A stretch of 25,385 bases of DNA from NCBI GenBank assembly GCA_964636205.1, contig CAZWPF010000039.1, positions 1 to 25,385 on the forward strand, given 5' to 3'. How positions within the stretch are numbered: position 1 is the first letter of the stretch; each line of letters begins with the position of its first letter. Made by a program: the position numbers and the translations under genes. The stretch is from JBEBVQ01 sp964636205 (GTDB lineage Bacteria; Bacteroidota; Bacteroidia; Chitinophagales; Chitinophagaceae). Positions 8,431 through 16,297 of the stretch are shown piece by piece. The notes below the pieces were generated by a model. That model ran no database searches. It had not been told where the DNA came from and saw nothing but the letters and a program-made list of their open reading frames with translations.

Positions 8431-8654
8431 GTGTTTTAAACAATTGTGATCAATTATAGTGAGCTATACATGTTTAGAAATTAATATATAAGCTGTACTA
8501 TATTCCAGCCTGCTAAATTAGTAAAACTAATCCGTAAACTGCATCAGGAAGTTGCAGATAATCAGGATTTAAATGCAGAAATTTTGGTCGCTTTTATGTC
8601 TTAACAAGAGAGAATGGGTGATAAATTCTATGTGTGGTTTTCTGCTGAAACTAC

Positions 8655-8662
8655 TAACTTCG
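8655..8662 (+). promoter_or_regulatory. Candidate -7 box for hpd
   Basis: TAACTTCG differs from the Bacteroidota TAnnTTTG at one position and is followed by C. It lies 25 nt before the hpd ATG. The upstream -33 element is not clear. Confidence 0.4.
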
Positions 8663-8687
8663 CTTTTGATAACAACTATTAAAGACA

Positions 8688-9821
8688 ATGGATACAGTTC
8701 AAAGTAAGGTGAGTCAGGCTATGGCGCAAGCCAAAGACTTTCTCCCGATTAAGGGTACGGATCACGTAGAGTTTTACGTGGGAAATGCAAAACAAGCAGC
8801 CCATTATTACAAAACGGCATTTGGATTTCAGTCTGTAGCTTATGCCGGTCCTGAAACCGGTGTGAGAGACAGGGCGTCTTATGTGTTACAGCAGGGAAAG
8901 ATTCGTTTTGTGCTGACTACGGCGCTCCGTTCAGACCATCCTATTACGCAGCATGTAAGCAAACATGGTGATGGTGTTAAAATCCTGGCACTTGAAGTTG
9001 AAGACGCGTATAAGTCCTACGAAGAGACTACTGCCCGGGGTGCAAAGTCTTATATGGAGCCTACGACCCTTACCGATGATCAGGGTGAAGTACGCCTCAG
9101 CGGTATCTATACTTATGGTGAAACTGTTCACCTGTTTGTAGAAAGAAAGAATTATAACGGTATTTTCATGCCGGGCTTCCAATCATGGGAGTCTAATTAT
9201 CAGCCAACTAGCACTGGTTTGCTTTACGTAGACCATTGCGTGGGTAATGTGGGTTGGAACAGAATGAATGAAGTGGTAAAATGGTATGAAGAAGTTATGG
9301 GCTTCGCCAATATCCTATCATTCGATGACAAACAAATCAATACCGAATACTCTGCTCTGATGAGTAAAGTGATGAGTAACGGTAACGGTTACGTGAAATT
9401 CCCGATCAACGAGCCTGCTGAAGGTAAAAAGAAATCTCAGGTAGAAGAATACCTGGAGTTCTACGAAGGTGAAGGGGTACAACACGTGGCAATCGCTACC
9501 AACGACATCATCGCTACAGTTAAAGACCTGAAATCTCGTGGTGTTGAGTTCCTCGATACTCCGGATAGCTATTATGAAATGCTTACCGCCCGCGTGGGAA
9601 GCATCGAAGAAAGCATCGAGTCGCTGCGCGAACTGAAGATTCTGGTAGATCGTGATGAAGATGGTTATCTGTTGCAAATCTTTACTAAGCCTTTGCAAGA
9701 TCGTCCAACTCTGTTCTTTGAAATTATCCAACGTAAAGGTGCTAAGAGTTTCGGTGCCGGTAATTTTAAAGCATTGTTCGAATCGATCGAAAGAGAACAA
9801 GCAAAAAGAGGTAATCTCTAA
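8688..9821 (+). CDS. hpd: 4-hydroxyphenylpyruvate dioxygenase
   Basis: Non-haem iron(II) enzyme that converts 4-hydroxyphenylpyruvate to homogentisate in tyrosine catabolism; cytoplasmic. The 377-residue protein has two vicinal-oxygen-chelate halves. The N-terminal half starts 'DHVEFYVGN' (25-33). The catalytic half holds the 2-His-1-Glu iron site: H183 in 'YVDHCVGN', H266 in 'VQHVAIATND' and E345 in 'LFFEIIQRKG'. The C-terminal 'FGAGNFKALFESIEREQ' is the family's closing helix over the active site. Length and residues are normal. Homogentisate 1,2-dioxygenase and the other downstream enzymes are not within the window. The gene ends at a terminator, so it is probably transcribed alone. Confidence 0.96.
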   Translation: MDTVQSKVSQAMAQAKDFLPIKGTDHVEFYVGNAKQAAHYYKTAFGFQSVAYAGPETGVRDRASYVLQQGKIRFVLTTALRSDHPITQHVSKHGDGVKILALEVEDAYKSYEETTARGAKSYMEPTTLTDDQGEVRLSGIYTYGETVHLFVERKNYNGIFMPGFQSWESNYQPTSTGLLYVDHCVGNVGWNRMNEVVKWYEEVMGFANILSFDDKQINTEYSALMSKVMSNGNGYVKFPINEPAEGKKKSQVEEYLEFYEGEGVQHVAIATNDIIATVKDLKSRGVEFLDTPDSYYEMLTARVGSIEESIESLRELKILVDRDEDGYLLQIFTKPLQDRPTLFFEIIQRKGAKSFGAGNFKALFESIEREQAKRGNL

Positions 9822-9868
9822 GAAGAATCTTTTTGATTTAATTAATAAAAGGATTCAATACCAGATGG

Positions 9869-9876
9869 TATATTTG
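9869..9876 (+). promoter_or_regulatory. Candidate -7 box for the L,D-transpeptidase gene
   Basis: TATATTTG followed by C is an exact match to TAnnTTTG. Its last base is the first base of the terminator stem behind hpd. It lies 54 nt before the next ATG. No matching -33 element is seen at the usual distance, so promoter activity is uncertain. Confidence 0.35.
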
Positions 9877-9909
9877 CATAGCTCCGTAATTCGGGGCTAT
9901 GCTTTTGTT
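9876..9909 (+). terminator. Intrinsic terminator after hpd
   Basis: An 11-bp stem, GCATAGCTCCG with CGGGGCTATGC (one G-U pair), encloses the loop TAATT and is followed by TTTTGTTT. It lies 54 bp after the hpd stop and ends about 21 nt before the next start codon. Confidence 0.8.
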
Positions 9910-9930
9910 TATTAATACGGGTACTTATCT

Positions 9931-10704
9931 ATGATCAAAAAATGGCTTCGCGGAATTGTAGCAGTTTGTGTGTTGGGGAGTTTGGTACATAACGACGCAT
10001 TAGCACAGGGAGATGTAAATACGTTCCGAAATTTCCAGTTCAATTTTACCAGGGTCACTCAAGCTTGGGCCAAATTTAATGATAGCCTAAAAGTGCTATT
10101 TCAACAGAATGACTTGGCCTACCCGCCCAAAGACATCTATATCCGTTCGTTTAAATCGAACAATGAGATGGAACTCTGGGCGAGGGATGCCGATACACTC
10201 CAATATCAGTTGCTCAAAACTTACAGGGTTTGTGCACTCTCCGGAATATTAGGTCCGAAAAGGGTAGAGGGCGACCGACAGGTGCCGGAGGGGATGTATT
10301 TTATTGATGATTTCAATCCCAAGAGCGATTTCCACCTTTCGATGCTGATCAACTATCCCAATTATTCCGATCTTATTATGGGGGATAAGAAAAGACCGGG
10401 AGGGGATGTGTATATACATGGCGGTTGTTTTACCATCGGTTGTTTGCCTATGACCGACGATATCATACAAGAGTTGTATATACTGTGTCTGAATGCGCGG
10501 CTTAACGGACAGCAATACATTCCCGTGCATATCTACCCCGTGCGGTTCGATCGCAAGGGCCTAAATTATCTAGGCAGAAATTTTGCGGATGACACCGCCA
10601 AGCAGCAGTTTTGGGTTAATCTGAAGGCGGGTTATGATTATTTTGAAAAGAACAGAAAACTATTGCCCGTAATGTACACCCCGGATGGACGGTATGCGTT
10701 TTAG
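9931..10704 (+). CDS. YafK-type L,D-transpeptidase family protein
   Basis: A 257-residue exported protein with the YkuD/L,D-transpeptidase catalytic signature in its YafK form: 'YIHGGCFTIGCLPM', with H163, G164 and the likely nucleophile C171. Family members form or cut peptide cross-links of peptidoglycan or of proteins bound to it, in the periplasm. The signal peptide is clear: a basic start (MIKKWLR), a hydrophobic core and a cleavage site after A25 (ALA-Q). The segment 'RVCALSGILGPKRVEGDRQVPEG' before the motif is the substrate-cleft strand region seen in YafK relatives. The start directly follows the hpd terminator by about 20 nt. It is probably separate from the transporter gene, because a terminator follows. 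Which bond it acts on cannot be told from sequence. Confidence 0.85.
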   Translation: MIKKWLRGIVAVCVLGSLVHNDALAQGDVNTFRNFQFNFTRVTQAWAKFNDSLKVLFQQNDLAYPPKDIYIRSFKSNNEMELWARDADTLQYQLLKTYRVCALSGILGPKRVEGDRQVPEGMYFIDDFNPKSDFHLSMLINYPNYSDLIMGDKKRPGGDVYIHGGCFTIGCLPMTDDIIQELYILCLNARLNGQQYIPVHIYPVRFDRKGLNYLGRNFADDTAKQQFWVNLKAGYDYFEKNRKLLPVMYTPDGRYAF

Positions 10705-10709
10705 TTTAG

Positions 10710-10729
10710 GGGCGCTTTGCAATGCGCCC
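10710..10729. repeat. Hairpin A of a twin pair
   Basis: GGGCGC (10710-10715) pairs with GCGCCC (10724-10729) around TTTGCAAT. It is closely related to the hairpin at 10753-10774: both share GCAATGCG, but their arms differ with base pairing kept. Confidence 0.6.
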
Positions 10730-10752
10730 AACAACATCGGAAGATTACCATG

Positions 10753-10784
10753 AGGACGCACTGCAATGCGTCCTTTTAATTTTT
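10753..10784 (+). terminator. Intrinsic terminator (hairpin B) after the L,D-transpeptidase gene
   Basis: AGGACGCA pairs perfectly with TGCGTCCT (8 bp, loop CTGCAA) and is followed by TTTTAATTTTT. It lies 48 bp past the stop codon and upstream of the transporter gene. Confidence 0.8.
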
Positions 10785-10839
10785 GCGCACTGGCGTTGCG
10801 AGGTTATTAAAAAACATACTCCGCGAACACATAAATTGC

Positions 10840-10847
10840 TATTTTGC
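10840..10847 (+). promoter_or_regulatory. Candidate -7 box for the transporter gene
   Basis: TATTTTGC fits the variant TAnnTTGC also seen before pyc and metG. It ends 19 nt before the chosen ATG at 10867. No -33 element is evident. Confidence 0.3.
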
Positions 10848-10866
10848 TCTGGCAAAATCAACTGAC

Positions 10867-11643
10867 ATGTTAGAACGTATAATTCACGACCGGCCGGCCA
10901 AATTATTCTTGTTTTTGTCAGCCTTTTTTGTGGCCAACGCACTGATCGCCGAATGTATCGGAGGAAAGCTATTCTCCCTGGAGGAATTATTCGGCGGTAC
11001 ACCTACTCCGTTTAACTTGTTAGGACAGGAGGGACTGACCGTGACATTGACCTGCGGGGCTTTGCTGTGGCCATTGGAGTTTGTAATGACGGATATAGTC
11101 AACGAATATTACGGTCCGAAGGCAGTGCGACGAATCTCATTCATTGCTATCGGATTGATCAGCTATGCATTCTTGATGTTTTACCTCGCCATCCATATCC
11201 CGCCGGAAAAGACATTCTGGGTAACCAGTCAGGCGGCCGAAGGTGTTCCCAATTTGCAAGCAGCATTTACCAGTATTTTCGGACAGGGAATGTGGATTAT
11301 ATTCGGTAGCCTGGTGGCGTTTGCGGTGGCACAGCTCTTGGACGTATGGGTCTTCCATAAGATTAAAAAAGTTACCGGCGAACGGAAAATTTGGCTCCGG
11401 GCTACCGGTTCTACACTCGTGTCACAGTTTATCGACAGTTTTATCGTTCTGTTTATCGCATTCTATATCGGAAGAGATTGGAGCATACAACGCGTGTTTG
11501 CGATCGGATTGGTAAACTATGCATATAAAGCTGCTATGGCCTTATTGCTGACCCCCGTGATCTACCTTGCAGAAAACAGAATAGAGCGCTATTTGGGTAG
11601 GGAGAAGGTAACGCAGATGAAACAAGAGGCGATGGCTCATTAA
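10867..11643 (+). CDS. Queuosine precursor transporter (VUT/YhhQ family)
   Basis: A polytopic membrane protein of 258 residues, counted from the ATG at 10867, thought from its family to import queuosine precursors (preQ0/preQ1 or queuine) for tRNA modification. About six hydrophobic segments are visible, including 'LFLFLSAFFVANALIAECIGGK', 'LEFVMTDIVNEYYG', 'FIAIGLISYAFLMFYLAI', 'MWIIFGSLVAFAVAQLLDVWVF' and the C-terminal 'YKAAMALLLTPVIYL'. The acidic 'TDIVNEYYG' and the 'GSTLVSQFIDSFIVLFIAF' stretch are characteristic. The frame stays open upstream to 10783, but that extension is basic and non-conserved and would start inside the terminator region, so 10867 is preferred. The ileS promoter begins just beyond the stop codon. 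Confidence 0.88.
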   Translation: MLERIIHDRPAKLFLFLSAFFVANALIAECIGGKLFSLEELFGGTPTPFNLLGQEGLTVTLTCGALLWPLEFVMTDIVNEYYGPKAVRRISFIAIGLISYAFLMFYLAIHIPPEKTFWVTSQAAEGVPNLQAAFTSIFGQGMWIIFGSLVAFAVAQLLDVWVFHKIKKVTGERKIWLRATGSTLVSQFIDSFIVLFIAFYIGRDWSIQRVFAIGLVNYAYKAAMALLLTPVIYLAENRIERYLGREKVTQMKQEAMAH

Positions 11644-11645
11644 GG

Positions 11646-11674
11646 TTTTATTAGCAATTAATTTGTTAACTTTG
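11646..11674 (+). promoter_or_regulatory. Promoter of ileS-dksA
   Basis: TAACTTTG (11667-11674) is an exact match to the Bacteroidota -7 element TAnnTTTG, followed by C. A TTTT at 11646-11649, 17 nt upstream, may serve as the -33 element. The box ends 31 nt before the ileS ATG and only 23 nt after the transporter stop codon. Confidence 0.6.
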
Positions 11675-11705
11675 CAGCTATTTTTTTTAGCCCTGGAATA
11701 ATTCT

Positions 11706-14700
11706 ATGTCGGACAAATACCGTGAATATAAAAGCCTTGATATGCCTGCAATTGAGCAGGATTTAAAGAAGCATTGGGAGCAGGAAGGCGTGTTTGAGAA
11801 ATCAATTGAACAGCGGCCGGCAGACCGCACTTATGTCTTTTACGAGGGCCCGCCAAGCGCTAATGGTATGCCCGGTATTCACCACGTAATTTCGCGTACT
11901 CTGAAGGATTTGGTTTGTCGTTATAAGACAATGAAGGGGTATCGGGTGCATCGCAAAGCGGGTTGGGATACCCATGGGTTGCCGGTGGAATTAGGCGTGG
12001 AAAAAGAATTGGGTATTACCAAGGAGGACATCGGGACTAAGATTTCTGTAGAAGAATATAACCGTAAATGCCGGGAAGCGGTGATGCGGTATAAAGATAA
12101 ATGGGATGAGCTCACCCGGAAAATGGGCTATTGGGTAAATCTGACTGATCCTTATATCACTTTTGACACAGATTATATCGAAACTCTTTGGTGGTGTCTG
12201 AAGCAACTTTATCAAAAGGATTTACTGTATAAGAGTGTAAGCATTCAGCCTTATTCACCGGCTGCAGGTACCGGACTTAGTTCGCACGAACTCAATCAGC
12301 CCGGTACTTATAAAAATGTGAAAGACACCACATTAGTGGCGATGTTTAAAGCGATCCGGAATGAATCAAGTCGCTTTTTGTTCGATGCATCCGGAGGCAA
12401 AGATGTATTCTTTCTGGCTTGGACTACCACGCCCTGGACATTGCCTTCCAACTGCGGTCTGACCGTCGGTCCGGATATCGATTATGTACTGGTACGCACA
12501 TTTAATCCCTATACCAGAGAACAAATCCATGTTGTTCTGGCCGAAAAGCTGTTACATAAATACTTTAATAAAGAAGCAGAGGCTGTTGATGTAGAGCAGG
12601 TAGGCGAGGCAGAAAAGCTGATGCCCTGGAAGGTCATCGGTAAGTGGAAGGGATATCAGCTTGAAGGGTGTCGTTATGAACAATTACTGCCTTTTGAAGG
12701 CAACACCCGTGAGGTGGCCGGCGGCGATCCCTGGAGAGTGATAACCGGAGATTTTGTAACTACAGAGGACGGTACCGGTATTGTGCATACTGCCCCTGCC
12801 TTTGGCGCAGACGACTATAAGGTGGGCAAGAAGCACGGGATAGGTATGCTGACCATGGTAGATCGGGAAGGTAAGTTCAATGACTACATGGGAGAATTCT
12901 CCGGCCGATATGTGAAGAATTACAAAGACGACCCTGATTATAAGGACGTCGATGTGGATATTGCAGTAAAACTGAAGCATTTAGGGCTGGCATTTAAAGT
13001 TGAAAAATACGAACACAGTTATCCTCACTGCTGGCGTACTGATAAACCGGTTATTTATTATCCGCTGGATGCTTGGTTTATTCGGACTACGGCGTGTAAG
13101 GATCGGATGATCGAATTGAATAAAACTATCAACTGGAAACCTAAGGCCACCGGCGAGGGAAGATTTGGGAATTGGTTGGAAAACATGGTGGATTGGAATC
13201 TCAGTAGAAGTAGATATTGGGGTACTCCATTACCAATTTGGACGGCAGAGGATGGAACCATGAAGTGTATTGGTTCTGTGGAAGAACTGAAAAATGAGGT
13301 GGCTCATGCGAATCAGGTTTTGGGCATCAATCAGGTATTTGATGAGGCTACATTGGATTTGCACAAACCCTTTGTAGATCAGATAATTCTGGCTACTGAA
13401 TCGGGCGAGCCCATGCATCGCGAGCCTGATTTGATAGATGTGTGGTTTGATTCGGGAGCTATGCCTTATGCGCAATGGCATTATCCTTTTGGAGATAAGG
13501 AACAATTTGCGCAGCAGTTTCCGGCAGATTTTATTGCAGAAGGGGTCGACCAGACCAGAGGTTGGTTTTATACCCTGCATGCATTGTCGGTGATGTTGTT
13601 TGATAGTGTGGCTTATAAGACTGTGGTTTCTAATGGATTGGTGCTGGATAAGAACGGCAACAAGATGAGTAAGCGCTTGGGAAATGCCGTCGATCCATTT
13701 GAGACTATCGAACAATTCAGTGCAGATGCTACCCGTTGGTATCTGATTACGAATGCTTCTCCCTGGGATAGTTTGCGGTTTGATACCGAAGGGATCCGGG
13801 AAGTACAACGCAAGTTTTTCGGTACTTTATTTAACACCTATCAGTTTTTTGCATTGTATGCAAATGTGGATGGGTTTGCTTTTAAAGAGAATTATATTCC
13901 GGTAGCGGATCGTCCTGAGATCGACCGTTGGATTTTATCCTCTTTACATTCGTTGGTGAAGGACGTAACGGCCACTATGGATGATTATGAGCCCAACCAG
14001 GCGGGTCGGAAGATTGCGATTTTTGTGGACGATCAATTGAGTAACTGGTATGTTCGTCTCTGTCGTCGTCGTTTTTGGAAGGGATCTTACGGACATGATA
14101 AGATTTGTGCTTATCAGACCTTATATGAGTGTTTGGAGGTGATATCAAGATTGATCGCACCGATCGCGCCATTCTTTGCAGATTGGTTGTATCGTAATTT
14201 GAACGACCAGACGCAACGTTTGTCTTCAAGTTCGGTTCATTTGGCCGACTATCCTGAATATGATTCCATGGTCGTAGATGAGGATTTGGAAGAGCGGATG
14301 AGTTTGGCTCAAGATATATCCTCCTTGGTATTGTCGCTGCGGAAGAAGGTAAATATTAAGGTGCGTCAGCCTTTGCAAAAGGTAATGATCCCTGTTTTGA
14401 ACAGTCATATGCGGGAACAGATCGAAAAAGTGGAGGAGTTGATTCGAAACGAGGTGAATGTCAAGGAAATTGCTTATATTGATGAGGATAATGATTTTAT
14501 AAAGAAAAAGATCAAGCCCAATTTTAAGGCCTTGGGTCAGAGAATGGGAAATCGGATGAAGGCGGTCGCTGCGGCGGTAACCGCTATGGGGCAATCGGAA
14601 ATCCGCAGTCTGGAACGCGATGGTAGTTTCAGTTTGCTGGTAGCAGGGGAACCAGTAATAATTTCTTTATCCGATGCCGACATTGTGGCAGAAGATATCC

Positions 14701-15023
14701 CGGGATGGAGTGTGGCAAATAAGGATAATCTGACAGTAGCTCTGGATGTCGAACTCAGTCAGGAGCTTAAGGACGAAGGAAATGCCCGGGAATTGGTGAA
14801 TCGAATCCAGAAAATCCGCAAAGAGGCTGGTTTTGAATTGACAGATCGTATAATATTGAGTATAGAAGAGCGGGAGCCATTAAAAACTGCCATAATAAAT
14901 TTCTATGATTATATTTGCACGGAAATTTTGGCAGATGATATAAAATTATTGCCTGAAATTCAAACAAATATCGAGCTTGAGGTCAATGAAGGGGTTTATA
15001 AAGTATTAATCCATAAAAATTAA
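11706..15023 (+). CDS. ileS: Isoleucyl-tRNA synthetase, eukaryote-like (type 2)
   Basis: Class I aminoacyl-tRNA synthetase charging tRNA-Ile. The 1105-residue protein carries the HIGH-equivalent signature as 'MPGIHH' (55-60) after 'EGPPSANG', and the KMSKS loop as KMSKR (653-657). The long CP1 editing domain (about 190-420) has the 'TTPWTLPSN' motif that edits mischarged valine. 'DVWFDSGAMPYAQ' belongs to the catalytic Rossmann core. The C-terminal part is the anticodon-binding helical bundle plus an extra domain, without the Cys-rich zinc finger of type 1 bacterial enzymes. This pattern is that of type 2 IleRS, which in other species is poorly inhibited by mupirocin (family knowledge). The dksA-like gene follows after 4 nt and is surely co-transcribed. 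Confidence 0.97.
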   Translation: MSDKYREYKSLDMPAIEQDLKKHWEQEGVFEKSIEQRPADRTYVFYEGPPSANGMPGIHHVISRTLKDLVCRYKTMKGYRVHRKAGWDTHGLPVELGVEKELGITKEDIGTKISVEEYNRKCREAVMRYKDKWDELTRKMGYWVNLTDPYITFDTDYIETLWWCLKQLYQKDLLYKSVSIQPYSPAAGTGLSSHELNQPGTYKNVKDTTLVAMFKAIRNESSRFLFDASGGKDVFFLAWTTTPWTLPSNCGLTVGPDIDYVLVRTFNPYTREQIHVVLAEKLLHKYFNKEAEAVDVEQVGEAEKLMPWKVIGKWKGYQLEGCRYEQLLPFEGNTREVAGGDPWRVITGDFVTTEDGTGIVHTAPAFGADDYKVGKKHGIGMLTMVDREGKFNDYMGEFSGRYVKNYKDDPDYKDVDVDIAVKLKHLGLAFKVEKYEHSYPHCWRTDKPVIYYPLDAWFIRTTACKDRMIELNKTINWKPKATGEGRFGNWLENMVDWNLSRSRYWGTPLPIWTAEDGTMKCIGSVEELKNEVAHANQVLGINQVFDEATLDLHKPFVDQIILATESGEPMHREPDLIDVWFDSGAMPYAQWHYPFGDKEQFAQQFPADFIAEGVDQTRGWFYTLHALSVMLFDSVAYKTVVSNGLVLDKNGNKMSKRLGNAVDPFETIEQFSADATRWYLITNASPWDSLRFDTEGIREVQRKFFGTLFNTYQFFALYANVDGFAFKENYIPVADRPEIDRWILSSLHSLVKDVTATMDDYEPNQAGRKIAIFVDDQLSNWYVRLCRRRFWKGSYGHDKICAYQTLYECLEVISRLIAPIAPFFADWLYRNLNDQTQRLSSSSVHLADYPEYDSMVVDEDLEERMSLAQDISSLVLSLRKKVNIKVRQPLQKVMIPVLNSHMREQIEKVEELIRNEVNVKEIAYIDEDNDFIKKKIKPNFKALGQRMGNRMKAVAAAVTAMGQSEIRSLERDGSFSLLVAGEPVIISLSDADIVAEDIPGWSVANKDNLTVALDVELSQELKDEGNARELVNRIQKIRKEAGFELTDRIILSIEEREPLKTAIINFYDYICTEILADDIKLLPEIQTNIELEVNEGVYKVLIHKN

Positions 15024-15027
15024 AGCC

Positions 15028-16260
15028 ATGGCCACGAAAAAAAGTCCGGCTGTCAAAAGTGCTAAAAAAGCTAAAACTGCAGTTGCAAATACCAAAACAA
15101 GCGGTGCGTCAAAAAAGACTGCTGCCGGTAAGACAGCAGCGAAGCCAGCCCCTAAAAAAGCAGTAGCTACTGCAAAGAAGGCGGTTAAGGCAACCAAAGC
15201 TGCTAAGCCTGCAAAGGTTGAGAAGAAAGTAGCAGCAAAATCTGCGAAAGCAACCACGGTTAAAGCATCAGCGAAAAAGGCAGCCCCAACAACTAAGAAG
15301 GCAGCCGTGACAGTGAAGAAAGTGGCAGGAAAGAAGAATACTATGACTAAGAAAACTGAGAAAACCGTAAATAAAAAAGCTGTTAAAAAAGTAGAAGTGA
15401 AGAAGGAAACAGTGAAGGCAACAGAAAAGAAAGCTGCTGTAAAGAAGGTAGCAGAAAAGAACGTGGCAGCAAAGGCGACTGAGAAGAGTGCTGTAAGCAA
15501 AAAGGAAGTTAGTCAGAAGAAACCGGCAGCACCGGTGAAGGCTGAGAAAACTCCGGCCAAAAAAGTAGCCCCTGCAGCAGTGGCACCGAAAAAGGCAGCT
15601 CCAAAGAAGTCGACTGCAAAAGCAGAACCTATAGATCCGGTGGCCAAAGCAGAGAAAGTAGCTCGCACGGCAGCACGTACAGGTTTGCCTGTTATGCCAA
15701 AAGCACAAGCGCCAGTGGCGAAGCCGGCGCCTGTAGTGGAATCAACGCAGAAGAAGCCGGCGGTAGTCATTGCCCGTCGTAAGTTGGAAAATAAATCTAA
15801 AAAAGCAGAAGAAGCAGGTAAGACAATGATTAACTATCAACCTGAATTTACTCGCTCTGTATTAGACGAACCGGCGCAATCCGGTCCGGTTTACAGATAT
15901 AGCGATGATGAATTAGCAGAGTTCAAAGAATTGATTTTGGGACGTCTGGAAGCAGCTCGTAAGGAATTGGGCTATTTACAAGGTTTGATCACCAGAAAGG
16001 ATGAAGCCGGTACTGAAGATACCGAAAACCGGTTTATGAATATGGAAGACGGAAGCGGTGCCATGGAGCGGGAGCAATTAGCGCAGTTGGCCAGTCGCCA
16101 GATCCAATTCATCAATCACCTGGAAAAGGCATTGATTCGTATCGAAAATAAGACTTATGGCATCTGTAGAGTTACCGGTAAGCTGATCGACAAAGCCAGA
16201 CTTCGTGCGGTACCTCATGCTACGCTGAGTATCGAAGCAAAGAAGACTATGACTAAGTAA
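15028..16260 (+). CDS. DksA/TraR-family regulator with a long Lys/Ala-rich histone-H1-like N-terminus
   Basis: A 410-residue protein in two parts. Residues 1 to about 265 are almost only Lys, Ala, Val, Thr and Pro, in repeats such as AKKAVKATKAAKPAK, like histone H1 or AlgP-type tails that bind DNA non-specifically. Residues about 285-410 are a DksA/TraR domain: a helical hairpin ('DDELAEFKELILGRLEAARKEL' and 'AQLASRQIQFINHLEKALIRI'), then the globular end 'YGICRVTGKLIDKARLRAVPHATLSIEA'. Of the four zinc cysteines of E. coli DksA only C380 remains; T383, S401 and A404 occupy the others, as is common in Bacteroidota. DksA proteins bind RNA polymerase through its secondary channel. In Bacteroidota the relative behind ileS is usually ~126 residues, so the tail is an addition. 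Alternative ATGs in frame lie at residues 106 and 267. Confidence 0.88.
   Translation: MATKKSPAVKSAKKAKTAVANTKTSGASKKTAAGKTAAKPAPKKAVATAKKAVKATKAAKPAKVEKKVAAKSAKATTVKASAKKAAPTTKKAAVTVKKVAGKKNTMTKKTEKTVNKKAVKKVEVKKETVKATEKKAAVKKVAEKNVAAKATEKSAVSKKEVSQKKPAAPVKAEKTPAKKVAPAAVAPKKAAPKKSTAKAEPIDPVAKAEKVARTAARTGLPVMPKAQAPVAKPAPVVESTQKKPAVVIARRKLENKSKKAEEAGKTMINYQPEFTRSVLDEPAQSGPVYRYSDDELAEFKELILGRLEAARKELGYLQGLITRKDEAGTEDTENRFMNMEDGSGAMEREQLAQLASRQIQFINHLEKALIRIENKTYGICRVTGKLIDKARLRAVPHATLSIEAKKTMTK
15816..15828 (+). promoter_or_regulatory. Possible internal translation start for the DksA domain alone
   Basis: An in-frame ATG at 15826-15828 (residue 267) is preceded by AGGTAAG at 15816-15822, 7 nt after the AGG. 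Starting here would give a 144-residue protein made of the DksA/TraR domain without the basic tail, close to the usual family length. Bacteroidota depend little on Shine-Dalgarno pairing, so this is only suggestive. Confidence 0.25.
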
Positions 16261-16297
16261 TTTACTTAACAGATAGTTGCCGGTATTGAACCGGTTA

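Noticed and set aside
9318..9800. A 160-residue open frame on the minus strand inside hpd
   Set aside because: It overlaps the iron-binding half of hpd entirely and has no protein-family features.
10783..10866. 28-residue N-terminal extension of the queuosine-precursor transporter
   Set aside because: It would start in the T-tract of the preceding terminator, is unlike the family N-terminus, and overlaps the candidate promoter.
13230..13808. A 192-residue open frame on the minus strand inside ileS
   Set aside because: It lies fully inside the conserved catalytic core of ileS and shows no recognisable domain or plausible composition.
15006..15500. A 164-residue open frame on the minus strand rich in Phe, Ala and Val, looking like a membrane protein
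   Set aside because: It is the antisense reading of the Lys/Ala-rich part of the DksA-like gene (AAA/AAG and GCA codons read as TTT/CTT and TGC). It has no family resemblance.
8688..16260. The plus-strand cluster hpd to dksA as a single functional operon
   Set aside because: Terminators after hpd and after the L,D-transpeptidase gene, and a good promoter before ileS, split it into separate transcription units with unrelated functions.
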